A stretch of 64,000 nucleotides of DNA from Favolaschia claudopus (GCA_037176885.1 JAWWNJ010000132.1:496001-560000); one strand, 5' to 3'; numbered from the stretch's first letter, positions 1-12,384 are shown. The notes: generated by a model from the letters alone, not told the origin. Made by a program: numbers and translations.

Positions 1-297
1 CAAATTCTCGGACACGGCTGCCGCTAGATATACATACTAAGTAATTCGTTCGGTCTATGGAGTTACTGTTTCGGGAATCGTGCCTGTGTGGGCTCTGTCT
101 TGTCAATATATCGAGCTATCATCTTCGCAGCTGCTGCATTCGTTGGAAGGATTTCGGAGTCGAAAAAAACCCGACATTAATTCTCTCGGGCATTAGCCTC
201 GGTCTTTTGTCTCTGCTGCCAATGTGAACTTGTTTTATTTCCTATGCTCGGTGTTTTCGCGTTCTTTCGTCGCCAGATATATGTTTAAATACTTTTG

Positions 298-306
298 CTA
301 TAAAAC
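298..306 (+). promoter_or_regulatory. TATA-like box upstream of the transposase gene
   Basis: A TATA-box-like CTATAAAAC lies about 52 nt before the chosen ATG at 358. It is followed by a pyrimidine-rich stretch typical of fungal start regions. It supports 358 as the start, but there is no transcript evidence. Confidence 0.4.
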
Positions 307-357
307 GGACACCAGCTTTCCCTCTTTCCGACAAGCAGAGCAACTTTGGTTCAGCCA

Positions 358-3300
358 TGTCTAACAGGGTCTTTGCCTCTCGAGCTAGCCGTCCCACTGG
401 CACTCGAAGCTCGTCCACTAGGCCTGCTGTTTTGGCCGACCGTGGAGTCGTCCGTGGGGCGCATCACCATTCAGGTCAACGAAATGTTCCCATAAGGTGC
501 GAAGATTGAAATGTCCCTTCATTCTTATGCTGAAAACACGATATAGCGAGTCGAGCGATTCAGATCAAGCTATGGCTTTGGAAACCCTGTGCTTCCCACT
601 ACTCCAATTTCGTACGTACAATGCTTTGTCTCCGTCACTCGAAAGATTCTCACTCGGTCAGGGATACGTCTCGGATACATTCCGCGGATGATCCAGTGCA
701 ACTTGAAGAGTTGCCATCAGCATTGCTCGTGCAGGCCAAGCACCATCCTCTCTGGTACATCCGGGCTGCCATGTACCTTGTCGGCATCCTGCACACTCGT
801 CACCATGTCACTTTCTCGGCCTGCGATCTTATCCTTCGGGTTTTCAAGTTCGTTTTTGAAAATGCACCCTCTGACAGTTTTCGCGGAGCTTCCACCATGC
901 CAAAAACTTTGATCACTGTCCTTTCTGCGCTCGACATGACCGACAAGTTTGTTGTTCACCCGATCTGTTACAACTGTCACCGTATGTTCGATCCAAATCT
1001 CGGATCCGATGGCTTCTGCAGCGCATGCGAGATTCCACTTTTCGATACTGTTGCTTCGGTCCCCGTTGCTAATTCCTTGCCTCTGGGCGACACGGCAGTT
1101 CGACCTGTGCCAGCTGCAAAACCAATCCGGGTGTCGCCATTGCAACTGCCTTCTCATGGCTTGATCGAATTCTTCAAGCGTCCTGGAATGTTCCAAGCAA
1201 TGAATGCATGGAAGACGCGCTTGGTCGTGCCGGGGGAGATGCGATGCATGCAGGATGGGGAAGTCTGGAAGTCGATCAAGGGGCCAGATGGAGAGTCATT
1301 TTTCCATGGGCCCTCGGCAGAGAAGGAGATTCGAGTTGGGGTAACTCTGAGTTTAGATTGGTGTGTACCTTGTTTTTCCGCGACGAACAATCACTCACGG
1401 AAAGTTTAGGTTCGGTCGCAAGACTAGCAACTATGGTCCCAGTCACTCATCCGGGGTCATCTCCTTGACTGTTCAAAATCTGCCAACAGCACTGCGGTGT
1501 GTATGATCCTACTATACAGATGGAAAATCTTAAAAGCTCAAACTGCGTCTTAGATACCGTGCCGAGAACTGTATTCTTTGCGGCATGACTCCGGGTCCGA
1601 AGGAGCCAACTGCAGAGCAGCTTCAACACTACCTCAAGACTCTCGTCGATGATCTCATTGTGCTCTATGAGCAAGGGATCAGAATTCCGACGCCAGAGGA
1701 TCCGAATGGTGGGGATTTCAACTGAACAAGTCTGATGAGTTTTTATTTGATAATGTAATAGGAATCAATGTCCGTGTTGTGCTCGTCGCAATCATTGCCG
1801 ACCATCCAGCCTTGTGTAAACTCTGCGGATTTGCGGACCATAGCCATAACAATGCTCCATGCACCAAGTGCAGTGTTACACAAGCACAACTCTTCACTCA
1901 GCAATCATTAACTAACGGTACGGTTATGTAGTTCATCTGTATTTAGCATGTGAGTTAGATCCCGGTTAATACAGGTTTTCCACCTCGTAACGGTGAACAA
2001 CACCGCACCTTGTGCTTTGAATATAGAGACTTGGAAACGGAAGAAGAAAAGGCTGAGTTCTTTTCAAAGCACGGAGCAAGATGGACGGAGTTTGCCCGGC
2101 TAAAATATTTCGATTTAATCCGATATGCCATTGTGGATCCAATGCACAACCTGCTGCTTGGTGCGTCTTACCTGTATATTTTGATTTCCTTCCCTAATCC
2201 GTCAATAGGTGCGGCAAAAACGCAGTGGTACACACGCTGGATAAAATCCAAAGCCCTTCGCGGAAACACAGAGAGAGGGACGGAACGGGAATTGAATGTG
2301 GTCCATAACTTTCTGCAAAATGTAAGGCTTGGTTTGACCGGCTGAATCTCACTAACAGGATTGTAGTTCGAAGCTCCTTCCTGGGCCGGCCATTTACCGG
2401 GGCGTGTAGGCGAACCGGCGGGGGGTTCACTGACAGCAGACGAATATAAATTTGCCGTAACTGGACCATGGGCCATGATTGTGAGTTATTCACCGTTCGT
2501 TTGTCTGAGTCATTGACATATTAAGATTCCCTACGTGTGGGATGCCTCGCTTGAGGACGCAGAGAAGGAACTCGAATCACAAAAAGGGAAATATGAAACA
2601 CAAATCTTGCCCGCATACAACAGAAAGCGCATTGCATGGACGCGTAGCCGTGCCGCGGATAAGGGTCCCGCACCTATCAAGCCCGCCGAGCCTATCCCTC
2701 GAATGCAGAAAGACGAAGATTATAACTTCTTGCGTTTCGCGACTTCATTGAAAATTTATGTTGGCAGCGCTATCAAATTATCAGGGCTCGGAAAAGCGGA
2801 AGGGTTGCTACAAAAATATTTGTTGACCTTCGCTGAAGTGCGCAGTTCTATTCTATGCCAGTTCATGCGCACTAACAGCTTACAGCTTTATGGACAAGAC
2901 GCAATGAAACCAAATCATCACTGGGCTGTCCACCTTGCGGAGCAAGTCCGAGATTTTGGGACACTCTATAGTTTTTGGGCGTTTCTCACTGAGCGACTGA
3001 ATAAAATTCTCAAGAATGTGAACAGCAACAATTGGGGGGAGGGACGGCTGGAGGTCTCAATGATGCGTGAGTTTCAACGTGCCGCAAATTTGGATGGAAT
3101 GGTGTGTTATCTTTTTTTTGCGTACAAGTGGCTGACTTGTAAAAATTGGGTTCAGCTCCAAAATATTATGAAAGCGACTGCCGATGCCTCCGAATCGAGT
3201 ATAGATAGTACAGAGCATATACTGATGAAGATATTGCTCGGGGTAGGGGAGGACGAGTCAGAAGCGCAGGCACTTGGAACGATTCAGGATGCAGCAACCT

Positions 3301-4025
3301 ACGGTACGTTTTCAGTCTGAAATAGTTGCTATGCTACGAGATCTGAAAGTTTCACCGTTTTGATTTTAGAGAAAAATCTACTCGAAGGTGCAAATAGTGG
3401 CCGTGTGACAGAAGGAATCATTGCGCGCAGAGCAGAAGTGCTTGAAGACGATTACTTGAAGCTCGGTCTCATACGATACTACCATGACCAAGGTCATCGT
3501 GCCATCACATTCGACACACTTGGTGGTTATCTCCAAACCTACAACTATGTTCTTCTCGACGGTCGGAGGATTACATCCACCCAGCGAAATCGGGGACGGA
3601 ATTTTGGCTCGTGCTTGATTTATTCCGAGTTCAACGAGGAAGGTTTTGCAGGCGAACTTCAAATCATATTCAAGCATTCTCAGGATGGAGTCAGCAGCTC
3701 CTCGCAGACACTTTTTGGTTTTGTTCGATGGATGAAGCGCTCAATGATGACACCACTCACAAGTAATCAATTCATTTGGGATGACTTGTAAGTCTCCGAT
3801 TCAATTTTCGTTCTACGCCTTTGAATCAGAAGGCTGTCCAGCCCCGAGTTAGGCATAGAGACTTGGGAATACAACGCTTTTGCTCCTCAAGACGACCCAG
3901 AATATCCGCCCGTTGTTTTGCCGATCGAGCGAATCAAATGCCAAGTTGCGCGCGGTGTCTTCAGAACCAGGCCAAGAATGTGGGTAACCACAACATTAGA
4001 TCGGGTATTATGCCGCCTTGTCTGA
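358..4025 (+). CDS. Tnp2-like transposase (CACTA superfamily), about 10-11 introns, apparently intact
   Basis: The spliced product is roughly 1,000 aa. An N-terminal zinc-binding-like segment has CYNCHRMF and CSAC spaced as a CxxC...CxxC pair. Next come EIRVGVTLSLDW, joined across an intron at 1361-1409 to FGRKTSN, a second Cys/His cluster (CKLCGFADH...CTKC), and the family hallmark YAIVDPMHNLLLG near 2130-2160. C-terminal blocks are PNHHWAVHLAEQVRDFG, FWAFLTERLNK, MMREFQRAANLDGM and, after an intron at 3788-3841, DFPELGIETWEYN. Every predicted junction restores the frame with GT...AG borders, and no stop or frameshift was found; for example 3787/3842 gives D-F-P-E-L. The start at 358 is the first ATG after a TATA-like box, but the first exon (to 496) is the least certain part. 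Tnp2-type proteins cut and integrate CACTA elements. An intact frame suggests recent activity. Confidence 0.8.
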
Positions 4026-4263
4026 ACAATGCTCGCCCGCTAATTCCAACCCAGTTCCCTTCTTCACTTGTGGGCTACGGTGGTGGATCTGAGACCAATC
4101 ACATTGACGACGACGAGTAACTAAACATCGAGAGATGTAATATCAACCCCGCATGTAACGAACAGTAGTAGCGAAATGGGTGATGAGAACAAGCAAAACA
4201 GAAAAACACACGGTTGCGGAAATCTATTCTATGAGATGTGAACGTTCGGAAAAGTGCTGGTGG

Positions 4264-6141
4264 CTACGCGGAATCCAACGACTCGAATTCACATCCGACG
4301 GGCGCCTCGTATTTACCCCAATCGGCGACTTGCAGCGCAAGTTCATTATTCCCCCTTGCTTCGTCAAGCCAGTCAGACTTGATACCGGAGTTGTAAGGTG
4401 CATAACGCGGGATACGTTTGGAGGCACGGCCGGCATTAACGCGATGGTATTGCTTCGTGTTCCCACCTTTACCCTTTCTCTGGTAGCGTTGCTCAAGGGA
4501 ATGAACAAAGTCCCCATACTAGTAGGCATATGAATACAACAACATATAAGGAATCCAAAGAAACGTACCTCATCCGCCCGCCAGTCAGGCACGAGAACTT
4601 CGAGTATATTGGTTTTTTTCAAAGACGCCGGATCAGTCGGAAGATTGGCAATTTTCGCCAGACGATAAACCCAGTCTTCCAGACCTTCATCGCCATCAGA
4701 GTCAGGACCAGACACTTCATCCGAAAGGTATTCCGGATGAGTAGCGGTATGGAGGAATTGAACGTAGTCGTCGTTCTTATCAACAGCAACGGCGTCGATA
4801 ACCTTCGCTATCTGAGTTGATTTCTGCGAGTGGATAAGCTCAGGAAGAGTCATTTATCAAGTCAAGATTCACTTACTACAACGCGTCGCTGAACGCGCCG
4901 ATCCCGCTTTTCTTTCTCCTCCTTGTCCTTCCCCCCGGCGGCTGTATTTTGCTGGAGGCGCCAGTCCCGCTTGAAGCTACGAAACGAACCCTTGGCACAT
5001 TCGGTAGTGAATGCAAGGTCCCAAACGAAGGGGTCTGAGACCTTCTTGAGACGCTTGAGGCTACCTGGCCACGAAGCCTTGTTCTAAACGCAAAAAAAGA
5101 ATCAGCATATTGAATTATTTGATATGGAAACATGCGGCGGACGTACCGCCATCAGCTGCTGAGCACGGAGGCCAATTCTCTCGAATAGAGCGGAATTATG
5201 GAAGTGCTTCACGTCGAAGTTGAAGTCCGGGGTGGAGTACTCCTGTCTCGTGATGGGATTTACCCGAACCTCGTCAATAGGCGGCCACTCCTTGCCCACT
5301 GGCACGTTGACAAATTGACGGAAGATATCAGAGATGTGAAGCTAGCATGAAGTGAATATTCGGTCTCACGCGAAAGTCGTAGAATATAAGAACTCACACG
5401 AGCAGCGGTCTTTTCCGACTTCGTAAGAGCTTGTTCGTCGATAACAAAAGCCTCTTGACCGGAGTGAAACTCGATTTCCGGTGCGTCAACGGATCCAGTG
5501 GAGGCCTCGGAGTCGTCGGCATCGAACTCTGAATCACTGTCATCGGAGCCGTGCGTGCTGCGCAGCGACGGGTGCAGCCATTCCTCGGAGTCATTTGACT
5601 GCACTATGACCTGGCGGCGTGTCGACGGAGCGCGAGCGACCGGTCCTCCGCGTTGGACAACCTGACGTCGGACCGGTTGGGGACCTTGCATCCCTTCCTC
5701 AAGACGTGTGACGCGCCGAGTAATATCTTGAAGGGCAGATCCCGTGTGGTGACTCTCGGCTAGCAGCGCATCCATTTTATTGACCAAAGTAAGCAGTAGT
5801 TGGGTATTTTGGTCCGCGACCAGGCCGTACTGCAGATGGGGAACTGCCGCGAGGTGCTGCGGCATGTAGGCGATACGATTAGGAATCGGGGTCGCTTCAG
5901 AGTCCAAGGAAGTCGGATCAGCAAAGGAACGAAGTCGAGAGGGGGCAGCTCCCGGAGTGTCGACTGAAACAGAGCGTGTAGGTCGTGAAGGAGTTCTGCG
6001 AGTAAAGGCATAAGCTTTGGTGAAAGCGATCATGCTGTAGATGCTGTAGTACGCACGGAGGAGGCCCATGTCCGAGAGGCTCGTATTGTGGCTGCTCGCG
6101 AGCACGGCGACGATGTGCATGAGGCGGTTGCGGCCCAGCAT
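4264..6141 (-). CDS. Unrecognised protein partnered with the CACTA-like transposase, five exons, apparently intact
   Basis: Exon 1 (6141-5400) encodes a basic/Ser-rich N-terminus, a region around LLLTLVNKMDALLAES that may form a short helix or coiled coil, then an acidic Ser/Asp stretch. Exon 2 begins at 5341 and carries VPVGKEWPPIDEVRVNPIT and FNFDVKHFHNSALFERIG. Exon 3 has KASWPGSLKRLKK and a Lys/Arg-rich end (KEEKEKRDRRVQRRVV) that looks like a nuclear localisation signal. The last exons give SDEVSGPDSDGDEGLEDW, NILEVLVPDWRADE, then GRASKRIPRYAPYNSG and DWGKYEAPVG before the stop at 4264. The C-terminus uses a different frame from the longest open frame there; splicing GTACGT...CTAG after RADE restores it. 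The pattern matches an unnamed agaricomycete family I recall near transposases. Its role is unknown; a transposon accessory DNA-binding protein is a guess. Confidence 0.6.
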
Positions 6142-7842
6142 TCACGAAGCTGAAAATAATGATCAGAAAGAAGCGGAAGTCGCTACACGAAGAGGAAACG
6201 CACGGATCCCCCTGTGGCGCCCCTTCACCATAGATATTCTGCTGCCTTTGGTGCATAAAGAGGCGGCGTGAGTTCGGATGTGGGCTACGAATTGAAGAGA
6301 GAGAGAGGGCGCGTCGGACGGTGGAGCGTTGCCATGTATTTTGCCCGGTTTAAGCCCACCCATTATTAGCGGCAGGGTCGAGCTTGATTAGCTTGTCGGC
6401 AAGTCTCAGAACGGTACACGCGGCGGACAGTCGGACTTAAAGTAGATGAGGTACAGAGTGTAGATACAGGTCAGAGAGCGGGAGTGGAGTCAAGCTCAGA
6501 CAAGGCGCGTCGGCACAGCTGGAGCGATGTGTGCGAGTTGTGTGCGAGGTGAGGCGAGGACGCCTTAGTCTCTTATAAACAGACAATATAAACAAAAATT
6601 TCCTCGTGCCTGCGGTTGTTATATATTAGTCTGTCGCTTCCCACGTTGCGTTGACGGGAGGGTCCTCTTATTATGTAATCTCAAATTTCTCGGGTTCACT
6701 TGAACCATTTTTGACGCGTCTTTGCGCGTCTTCCGGACACCATTCTTGTAAGACTCATCAATGGAGCATTTTGATAACTTGACGTGAGTCGAGAGCTGTC
6801 GAAATGGGTGAGTTCCAGTTTCATACGTTGGCCGGCGGCCAAAGCCGGCCAACCTCACAGTGTCTCGCATTTGGACTACCCACGGAAATCCCGAAGGGTA
6901 TGACTGTCGGGAAGTGTAAAGATATAATTTTTAATGCATCTTACCACCAAAATCTTGGGAAAGTGACCAACCATGCAGTAGAAAGGGCCAGGAACCATCG
7001 TGAGAACAAACTGCCAAACTGAATGATTATATAATAAGTCGACCCTCCAGGACCGGCCCTGCGGGAACTTCTAGACTAAGGACGCCTCGCACACACCTTG
7101 GTAAGGCTGGGCACAGCTTGCTCGGGAAGATCCGTCCACGTGTGTCAATCCGTCTCGGCAGACCCTCGGCTAATATCGAATGACGTGCGTCCAGAAGCCT
7201 CTTAAATGCAGTGGATGTGGGTGACGGGGATGTTGAGTGGCGTAGGGGTACAAACGTTGTGAAGAGGAATAAGAAGAGAACGAAAGAAAAGAAGGATACA
7301 CATCGAGCTCACCGTGAACCCAACCAATCCACCGCACAAGTCCACCCAGCCCACCCCGAGTCCAACGTCGACGTCGACGTCGACCTATGAGAAAGCATCA
7401 GCGACGACACCGAGGCAGACGACGTACGAAGGTTCGATAGCGACGAGCAGGCAAGAGGGGAAAGCTGAGAGAGGGAGATGGTGGTGGTAAGAGGACAAGG
7501 AGGGAGGTGAGTTGAACTTCGACCCACGAGACTTATATACCGTCACCTCATATCCCGATCTCCTCCCCGATTTCCCTGACCCTCCCATGCGCAAATACCG
7601 CGCAAATCAACCCGCAAAACCAAAGAGATTAGTTTAAAATATATTCTCCGACTGAGTCAGACTGCACGCGGCGCCAAATCGGTGCAGTTTCAACCCTAAA
7701 TATGCGTCGAGATATTCAGAAGTCGGTAGATAGCATGGATATGAGCCTACACAGCGAGTCCCAGACAGTTTGAATCGTTCCCAACGTATTAATTTGCCGA
7801 AGTCCGCCAATATCCCGAGCCTCCGCCCTGTGAAAACTCGGG
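6142..7842. other. Stretch without a recognised gene
   Basis: Only short overlapping frames are seen. A (GTCGAC)n-type run sits at about 7365-7386. The 3' part of the CACTA-like element probably lies here, but no terminal repeat could be matched. Confidence 0.4.
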
Positions 7843-9147
7843 TGTCGCAAAAGCGTCGATTCGTGTTATTGGGGGCTGGGAGGGCATACGAGGCGGAGGA
7901 GAGAGCAGAAAATCAGAAAAAAATGAGCAGAGGGTGTTCTAAATCTAAAGATAGAATGATTCAGCCCGAAATTCCCCAATAAGCGAGATATGCCAAAACG
8001 AACCAGATCTCCCTGAACGCTTTCAGCCGCCCTGTCGCCTCCGAGATCGCTCCATAATCATTCGTCGTATCGTACAAACTTGTTCTAACAGATTGATGCC
8101 GCATGCCCGGGGTCTTCGCCTTCGATTTCGAATTTTTGCCCGATTGCCCAAAGTCGCCGTCTTCACGGATCCAGCGGCCCTGAGTGCCCAATTACGCTAG
8201 AGTAGGACTGTAATAAGCACTAAATGTATATGGGTACTCAACTGGGACCCCCCAGCCAGAAATCCAGCGAAACGAAAAAAAACACGATGAAGGTGGGAGC
8301 CAAGGAGTGATGACCTTCCTATTCAGGCTTCGGGCGGTGAACTGTCAAAATCTGTTTGGCAGTGTTTGTGCACGGCTTGGTTTCTCCCGCCGCCACCACC
8401 TCCGAAATTTCTCTATCACTCAGCTTCGCGGCGGCACTCTGGCGGACCCGGCAATGACTGCTTGGACCTGCGGCATTTAAGGTCCCCGTCTCTCGGCATC
8501 TAATAGGTTGCTTGGAAGGCACTTGAGCGAAAAACCCTTCCATACGCGCATTTGCGAATTGCGATGCCGTATGCCTCCCTAGCTCGTTCTGGCGTCACTA
8601 GGGCTGCTGGGCTCTGTCTATTTTGGTTTTTGGCTGACTCGCACCGCCGACTTCGCCCCGATCTCGACCGACTTCCGTCGGGATGTCGTTTGCACAAAAT
8701 GGTTGCTTCTCCGGCGAAATCGTCGAGTTTGGGGTAGCTTTGTTGAATTTAGGATAAAGTGAGTTGCCATTATTGTTGTTAAGCTTCGTTTCTTTGAGGT
8801 CCTTTCCGCGTTTGGCTCAAATTATATGCTGGATTCTCGATTACGCTGAAAACATGTTCAAGTTATCTCGCTTTCTCAAATCGTCGATTGTGCGGCAGGG
8901 ATATCAGGGTTGGTTAGATTTGATCTTCTACTTCAACCCTGGTATGTGATCCCGAGTTCTTTCTCTGTTTCACTCAGATTTCATTCTAGACTCTTAACGA
9001 TCGTTGCACTTGCCAAACATATTCTCCAGTTTGACTCAAGTTCTCGAGCACTCCTTGAGGAATTTTTGATCCGGGGCAATGGTGAGTTATTTTTGATTGC
9101 TCAATCTCGTTTCTTCAACCTCGGGCTCCTTAAACATTTCCATTTCA
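7843..9147. repeat. Copy A of a 1.3 kb dispersed repeat
   Basis: These 1,305 bp are almost identical to 59,915-61,222 in the same orientation, with scattered substitutions and a few short indels (for example a 6-bp CCGTAT insertion and a 3-bp gap in the other copy). Similarity starts abruptly at TGTCGCAAAAGCG and stops after CATTTCA. The TG...CA ends resemble an LTR, but neither copy has a matching 5-bp flanking duplication and no polyprotein lies between them. Short minus-strand frames (8543-8319, 8697-8500, 8191-7961) are preserved in both copies at similar length, with no known domain. Confidence 0.85.
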
Positions 9148-9234
9148 TATTGAGCTCCCGCGTGGAAACAGGCTTATGAATCATCTCTGTGGAGAGCCGG
9201 CGGAATTCAAGTTTTCAAGTTGCGAAAAGAGAAG

Positions 9235-9483
9235 AAAATATACTGCCATAAGTATATGGTGCCCGGGAACGCTTACGTAGTCGGTTACTGTAGTCCTCGA
9301 GGCGGAAAAAATCGGCCCTATATATCTGTATTTAGAACGCCGGCATACCCTTGGTTTCGAAGTTGGGACGTGGCCAACTTCGCTTAGCCCATCGTAGCAA
9401 TCCATTCAATGATTTCGGGTAAAAGGACCGGCGTCGACAGCAGCGTGCCCAACTTCGACCCAACTCGGGGTCGAAATAGGGTT
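9235..9483. repeat. Degenerate direct repeat, unit 1
   Basis: Shares ordered blocks with 9717-9899: ATATACTGCC, TATATGGTGCCCG, CCTCGAGGCGGAAAA, CCGGCATACCCTTG, GAAGTTGGGACGTGGCCAAC and GATTTCGGGTAAAAGGACCG. This unit has several short extra segments. Confidence 0.8.
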
Positions 9484-9716
9484 CACATTATTTTACTGCT
9501 CCGGGCTCAATCCGGGTTAGAGCTGTTGGCGATGGCGATTTATATCGCCTCGCCAGGTGGCGACAACGAGGCTTTATGACTCCCTAGGTTTTGTGAACTG
9601 GCGATAAGAGGTCTTGCTTGGGACTGTGGTCAACGGTGCTGAAACTGTCTTTGCAGCTGGACTGTAGCATGAAGTTGAAATCTGAACTGTATCCCACTCC
9701 GGCAACTAAACCTTGG

Positions 9717-9899
9717 AGATATACTGCCGTATATGGTGCCCGTGAATGCTTACGTTCCTCGAGGCGGAAAAATCGGCATTTAGAATGCCGGCATACCCTT
9801 GAAGTTGGGACGTGGCCAACTTCGCTTAGCCCAATCCATTAAATGATTTCGGGTAAAAGGACCGGCATTGACAGCAACTTGGGGTCAAAATAGGGCTCA
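9717..9899. repeat. Degenerate direct repeat, unit 2 (shorter)
   Basis: Shorter relative of 9235-9483 in the same order and orientation. Small deletions account for the length difference, so this is probably an old tandem or nested duplication of an unidentified non-coding element. Confidence 0.8.
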
Positions 9900-10262
9900 A
9901 AACGGAGTGAAATAGGCTACCGTGGAACCTGCTAATGGCTGTGTCCTATGTCGTTTCGGGACGCAAACCCGAATAGACATGGTCTTGAATCCCTTGACAT
10001 TTACTCGAACGCAAGACGCCGAATTGTAGACTGCGCTCGCTGCAGCAAAGTTGTGAGCTCTGAGATTTGAGGACATTCAAGAACAGGTTCTCATTTAATC
10101 TCTCCTCTTTATCCCTGTTTTTTCCTCGTTTTCTGCAACCTGAAAATTTGATTGATTCTCCGTAACTACAGACATAGTACATAAGCCTTAATTAATTACT
10201 GTGATAGGGAGGACGACAGCAAGAGCAGCTCGCTGCAAGGGGATCATAAGCATTGGCATGAG

Positions 10263-10310
10263 GAGTTTGACAGTTGATCACCGATCAGCACTTTTTCCGT
10301 TAGGTACTTA
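10263..10310. repeat. 48-bp direct repeat, unit 1
   Basis: The 48 bp from GAGTTTGACAG to GTTAGGTACTTA recur identically at 10359-10406, 96 bp downstream. The sequence contains the near-palindrome TTGATCACCGATCA. Confidence 0.9.
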
Positions 10311-10358
10311 CCTGGACTTACTGAATTGCATGAGTGATCGATCGACTTGATCCCTGCC

Positions 10359-10406
10359 GAGTTTGACAGTTGATCACCGATCAGCACTTTTTCCGTTAGG
10401 TACTTA
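10359..10406. repeat. 48-bp direct repeat, unit 2
   Basis: Second identical copy of the 48-bp unit at 10263-10310. It ends directly before the open frame at 10408. Confidence 0.9.
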
Positions 10407-10407
10407 A

Positions 10408-10767
10408 TTGCATTGTCCTTCCTCCCGAGTTGCTCCCGAGTCCTCCCCCCGAGCGGACGAGATGCCCAAGGATGGAGATAGCGGCCAGAAGAAGTGGACC
10501 TCGGACGATCCCCCTTGTCTCGACGACGATCCTTTCCTCGTTGCTCCCAGGCTGCCTGCTTCCCGTAGTGTCAGCCCCAGTACCCAGCACGACACACCAG
10601 AGTCACAAGGCGATCTTGTTTTTCCAGCCACCATCGCACAAGATTATGCCAAAATAGTCGCCGTGTGGGCCCGGAGAGCATTTGCTGAGGCTACGGCTGT
10701 TCAAGCCGAAGGTGCGGTGAACATCTCTATCTTTTACGCTCGAAACATAGTCTTATTTATGATGTGA
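10408..10767 (+). CDS. Possible coding exon, unrecognised
   Basis: A 119-codon frame with a Pro/Ser/Asp-rich first half and a more helical second half (QDYAKIVAVWARRAFAEATA). A possible splice donor follows AVQAEG. No domain or homologue is recognised, and no further exon is obvious. It could be chance in GC-rich DNA. Confidence 0.25.
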   Translation: MHCPSSRVAPESSPRADEMPKDGDSGQKKWTSDDPPCLDDDPFLVAPRLPASRSVSPSTQHDTPESQGDLVFPATIAQDYAKIVAVWARRAFAEATAVQAEGAVNISIFYARNIVLFMM

Positions 10768-12384
10768 TTTTAACCTACGTTTTGCAATTCACTCTCAATT
10801 TTATCTTGGTTTGCTAATCCCTTTCCCGCAGCACACCAACATGGCGAAACCGCGGAATTGGCAGATTACTGTCTTATAGACGATAATTTCCTTCCGGGCT
10901 TGTCGAGATACATATACAACCACCGCCGGATGTTTTCCAACAATTCCTCCCAGTAGAAAAAAGATATCTTGCTTCTTCCATTGGATGACCACTCCATATT
11001 AACATCTTACTATATTCTGTATATCTTTGATCCTTGCCATTTTCCACCGACCCACATGCATATTCACACTAGATTCTAGTGGAAATCGCTGGTAGTATTC
11101 AAGCCAGAACACACTCAATTACCTTGACTCAGACACCGATATCATTCAAATAGGTTGCGCTGGTCGAAACATTCAATGACGCTGTGTGAAGGGAGTCATG
11201 GGGACAGACAACACGGGCAGATCTCGCGTCCGTAGGCGTCCGTCCGTTACTTGGTCTTCAAATCGGTTTTCAACACCATAAGGCGGGATTTATCGGAAGG
11301 AGGAAGGGAAGGGCAGAGATACAGCAGCAATGGACAGCAATTATGAATGATACAGCAAGCAATTGCATGAGAATAACCAAGAAAGAAAGAAAAAGGAAAC
11401 GAGCAACGAACCCAACCAAGAGACAGACAAACGGGAAGAAACAGATCGACACGACGCGAACGCGGACGAGCGCTGTAAATACGGTGATGCGGTTGGTGCG
11501 GAAGTGGACGACGCCATTGCGGGCGGGGTGTATGCTTGTCCGTGTCCAGGTCCCGAAGATGCAGAATGAAGTATAGCCGCCTGGGGGTGTACCGACGGCG
11601 CCATTGTTCCTCGAGCATGATTATGACTTCTCTGGGCCCCGACGCTCAAACCTCGCCGTCCTCGCACGCTTCATCGGCGAAGGCGCTATATCCTCGTCAC
11701 AATCGTCATCGTCACCGCCGTCGTGCTCCACCCTCCCTTCCTCGTGTTGCGGCTCTGCCCGCCGCTTCAACAACAACGAATCCGCCGCCGCATGCGCATA
11801 TCCGTTATTATGCACACGACTCGAGGCGTAAGCGTACGACGCCAGCGATGACAACGAGGACCGCGAGGATGCGAGCGAGGCTGATTCGTTTGTTGTCGTT
11901 GTTGAGAGCGAAGGGAGGGACGAGTTTCTGGAGAGCGAATGGGACAGCCAAGGTAGGGACGACGGCGCTTTCGCGAAAGATGACGAAGGCGAGGCGTCGG
12001 GAATTGGGATTGTTATTGGTACTGTGGGACGGGGGAGTCGACGCGCGAGCGTGCTGCTGTTATTGCTACTGTTGTTTGAGGTGAAGGTTGAGGTGGATGC
12101 GGCGGCTGGTGTGCGGAGTGCATGGGTCTGGGTATGCGAAGGAGAATTGGAAGTGATGTTCGTGTTGATCGTGGGGCGTTTCAGCGTCAGAGACGGAGAA
12201 GAGAGGTCTATAGTGAATACAAGAAGCGTTAGCGTGGCACAAAGAGAGCGAGGCGTTTAAAATCCTTACTTGGGCTTTGGTTATGATTATGACGCGAACT
12301 CAGATTCCTGCCATTCAAACCGTTTGTGATTGTTTCCCCACCAGCTTTATTTGGGCTACGACCACCTATTCGCGGAACTATGCG

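Larger units (their letters stand above)
358..6141. mobile_element. CACTA-like (Tnp2-type) DNA transposon, coding core with two convergent genes
   Basis: The span covers two apparently intact multi-exon genes that converge with about 240 bp between their stops: a Tnp2-like transposase on + and an unrecognised protein on -. Both resemble families that I recall as highly repeated in agaricomycete genomes. I could not find terminal inverted repeats or target-site duplications, and the left terminus may lie outside the window. The coordinates therefore mark coding limits, not element ends. Confidence 0.6.

Noticed and set aside
5918..6363. Overlapping frames around the partner gene start as extra genes
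   Set aside because: They are shifted-frame shadows of exon 1 with no domain or start context.
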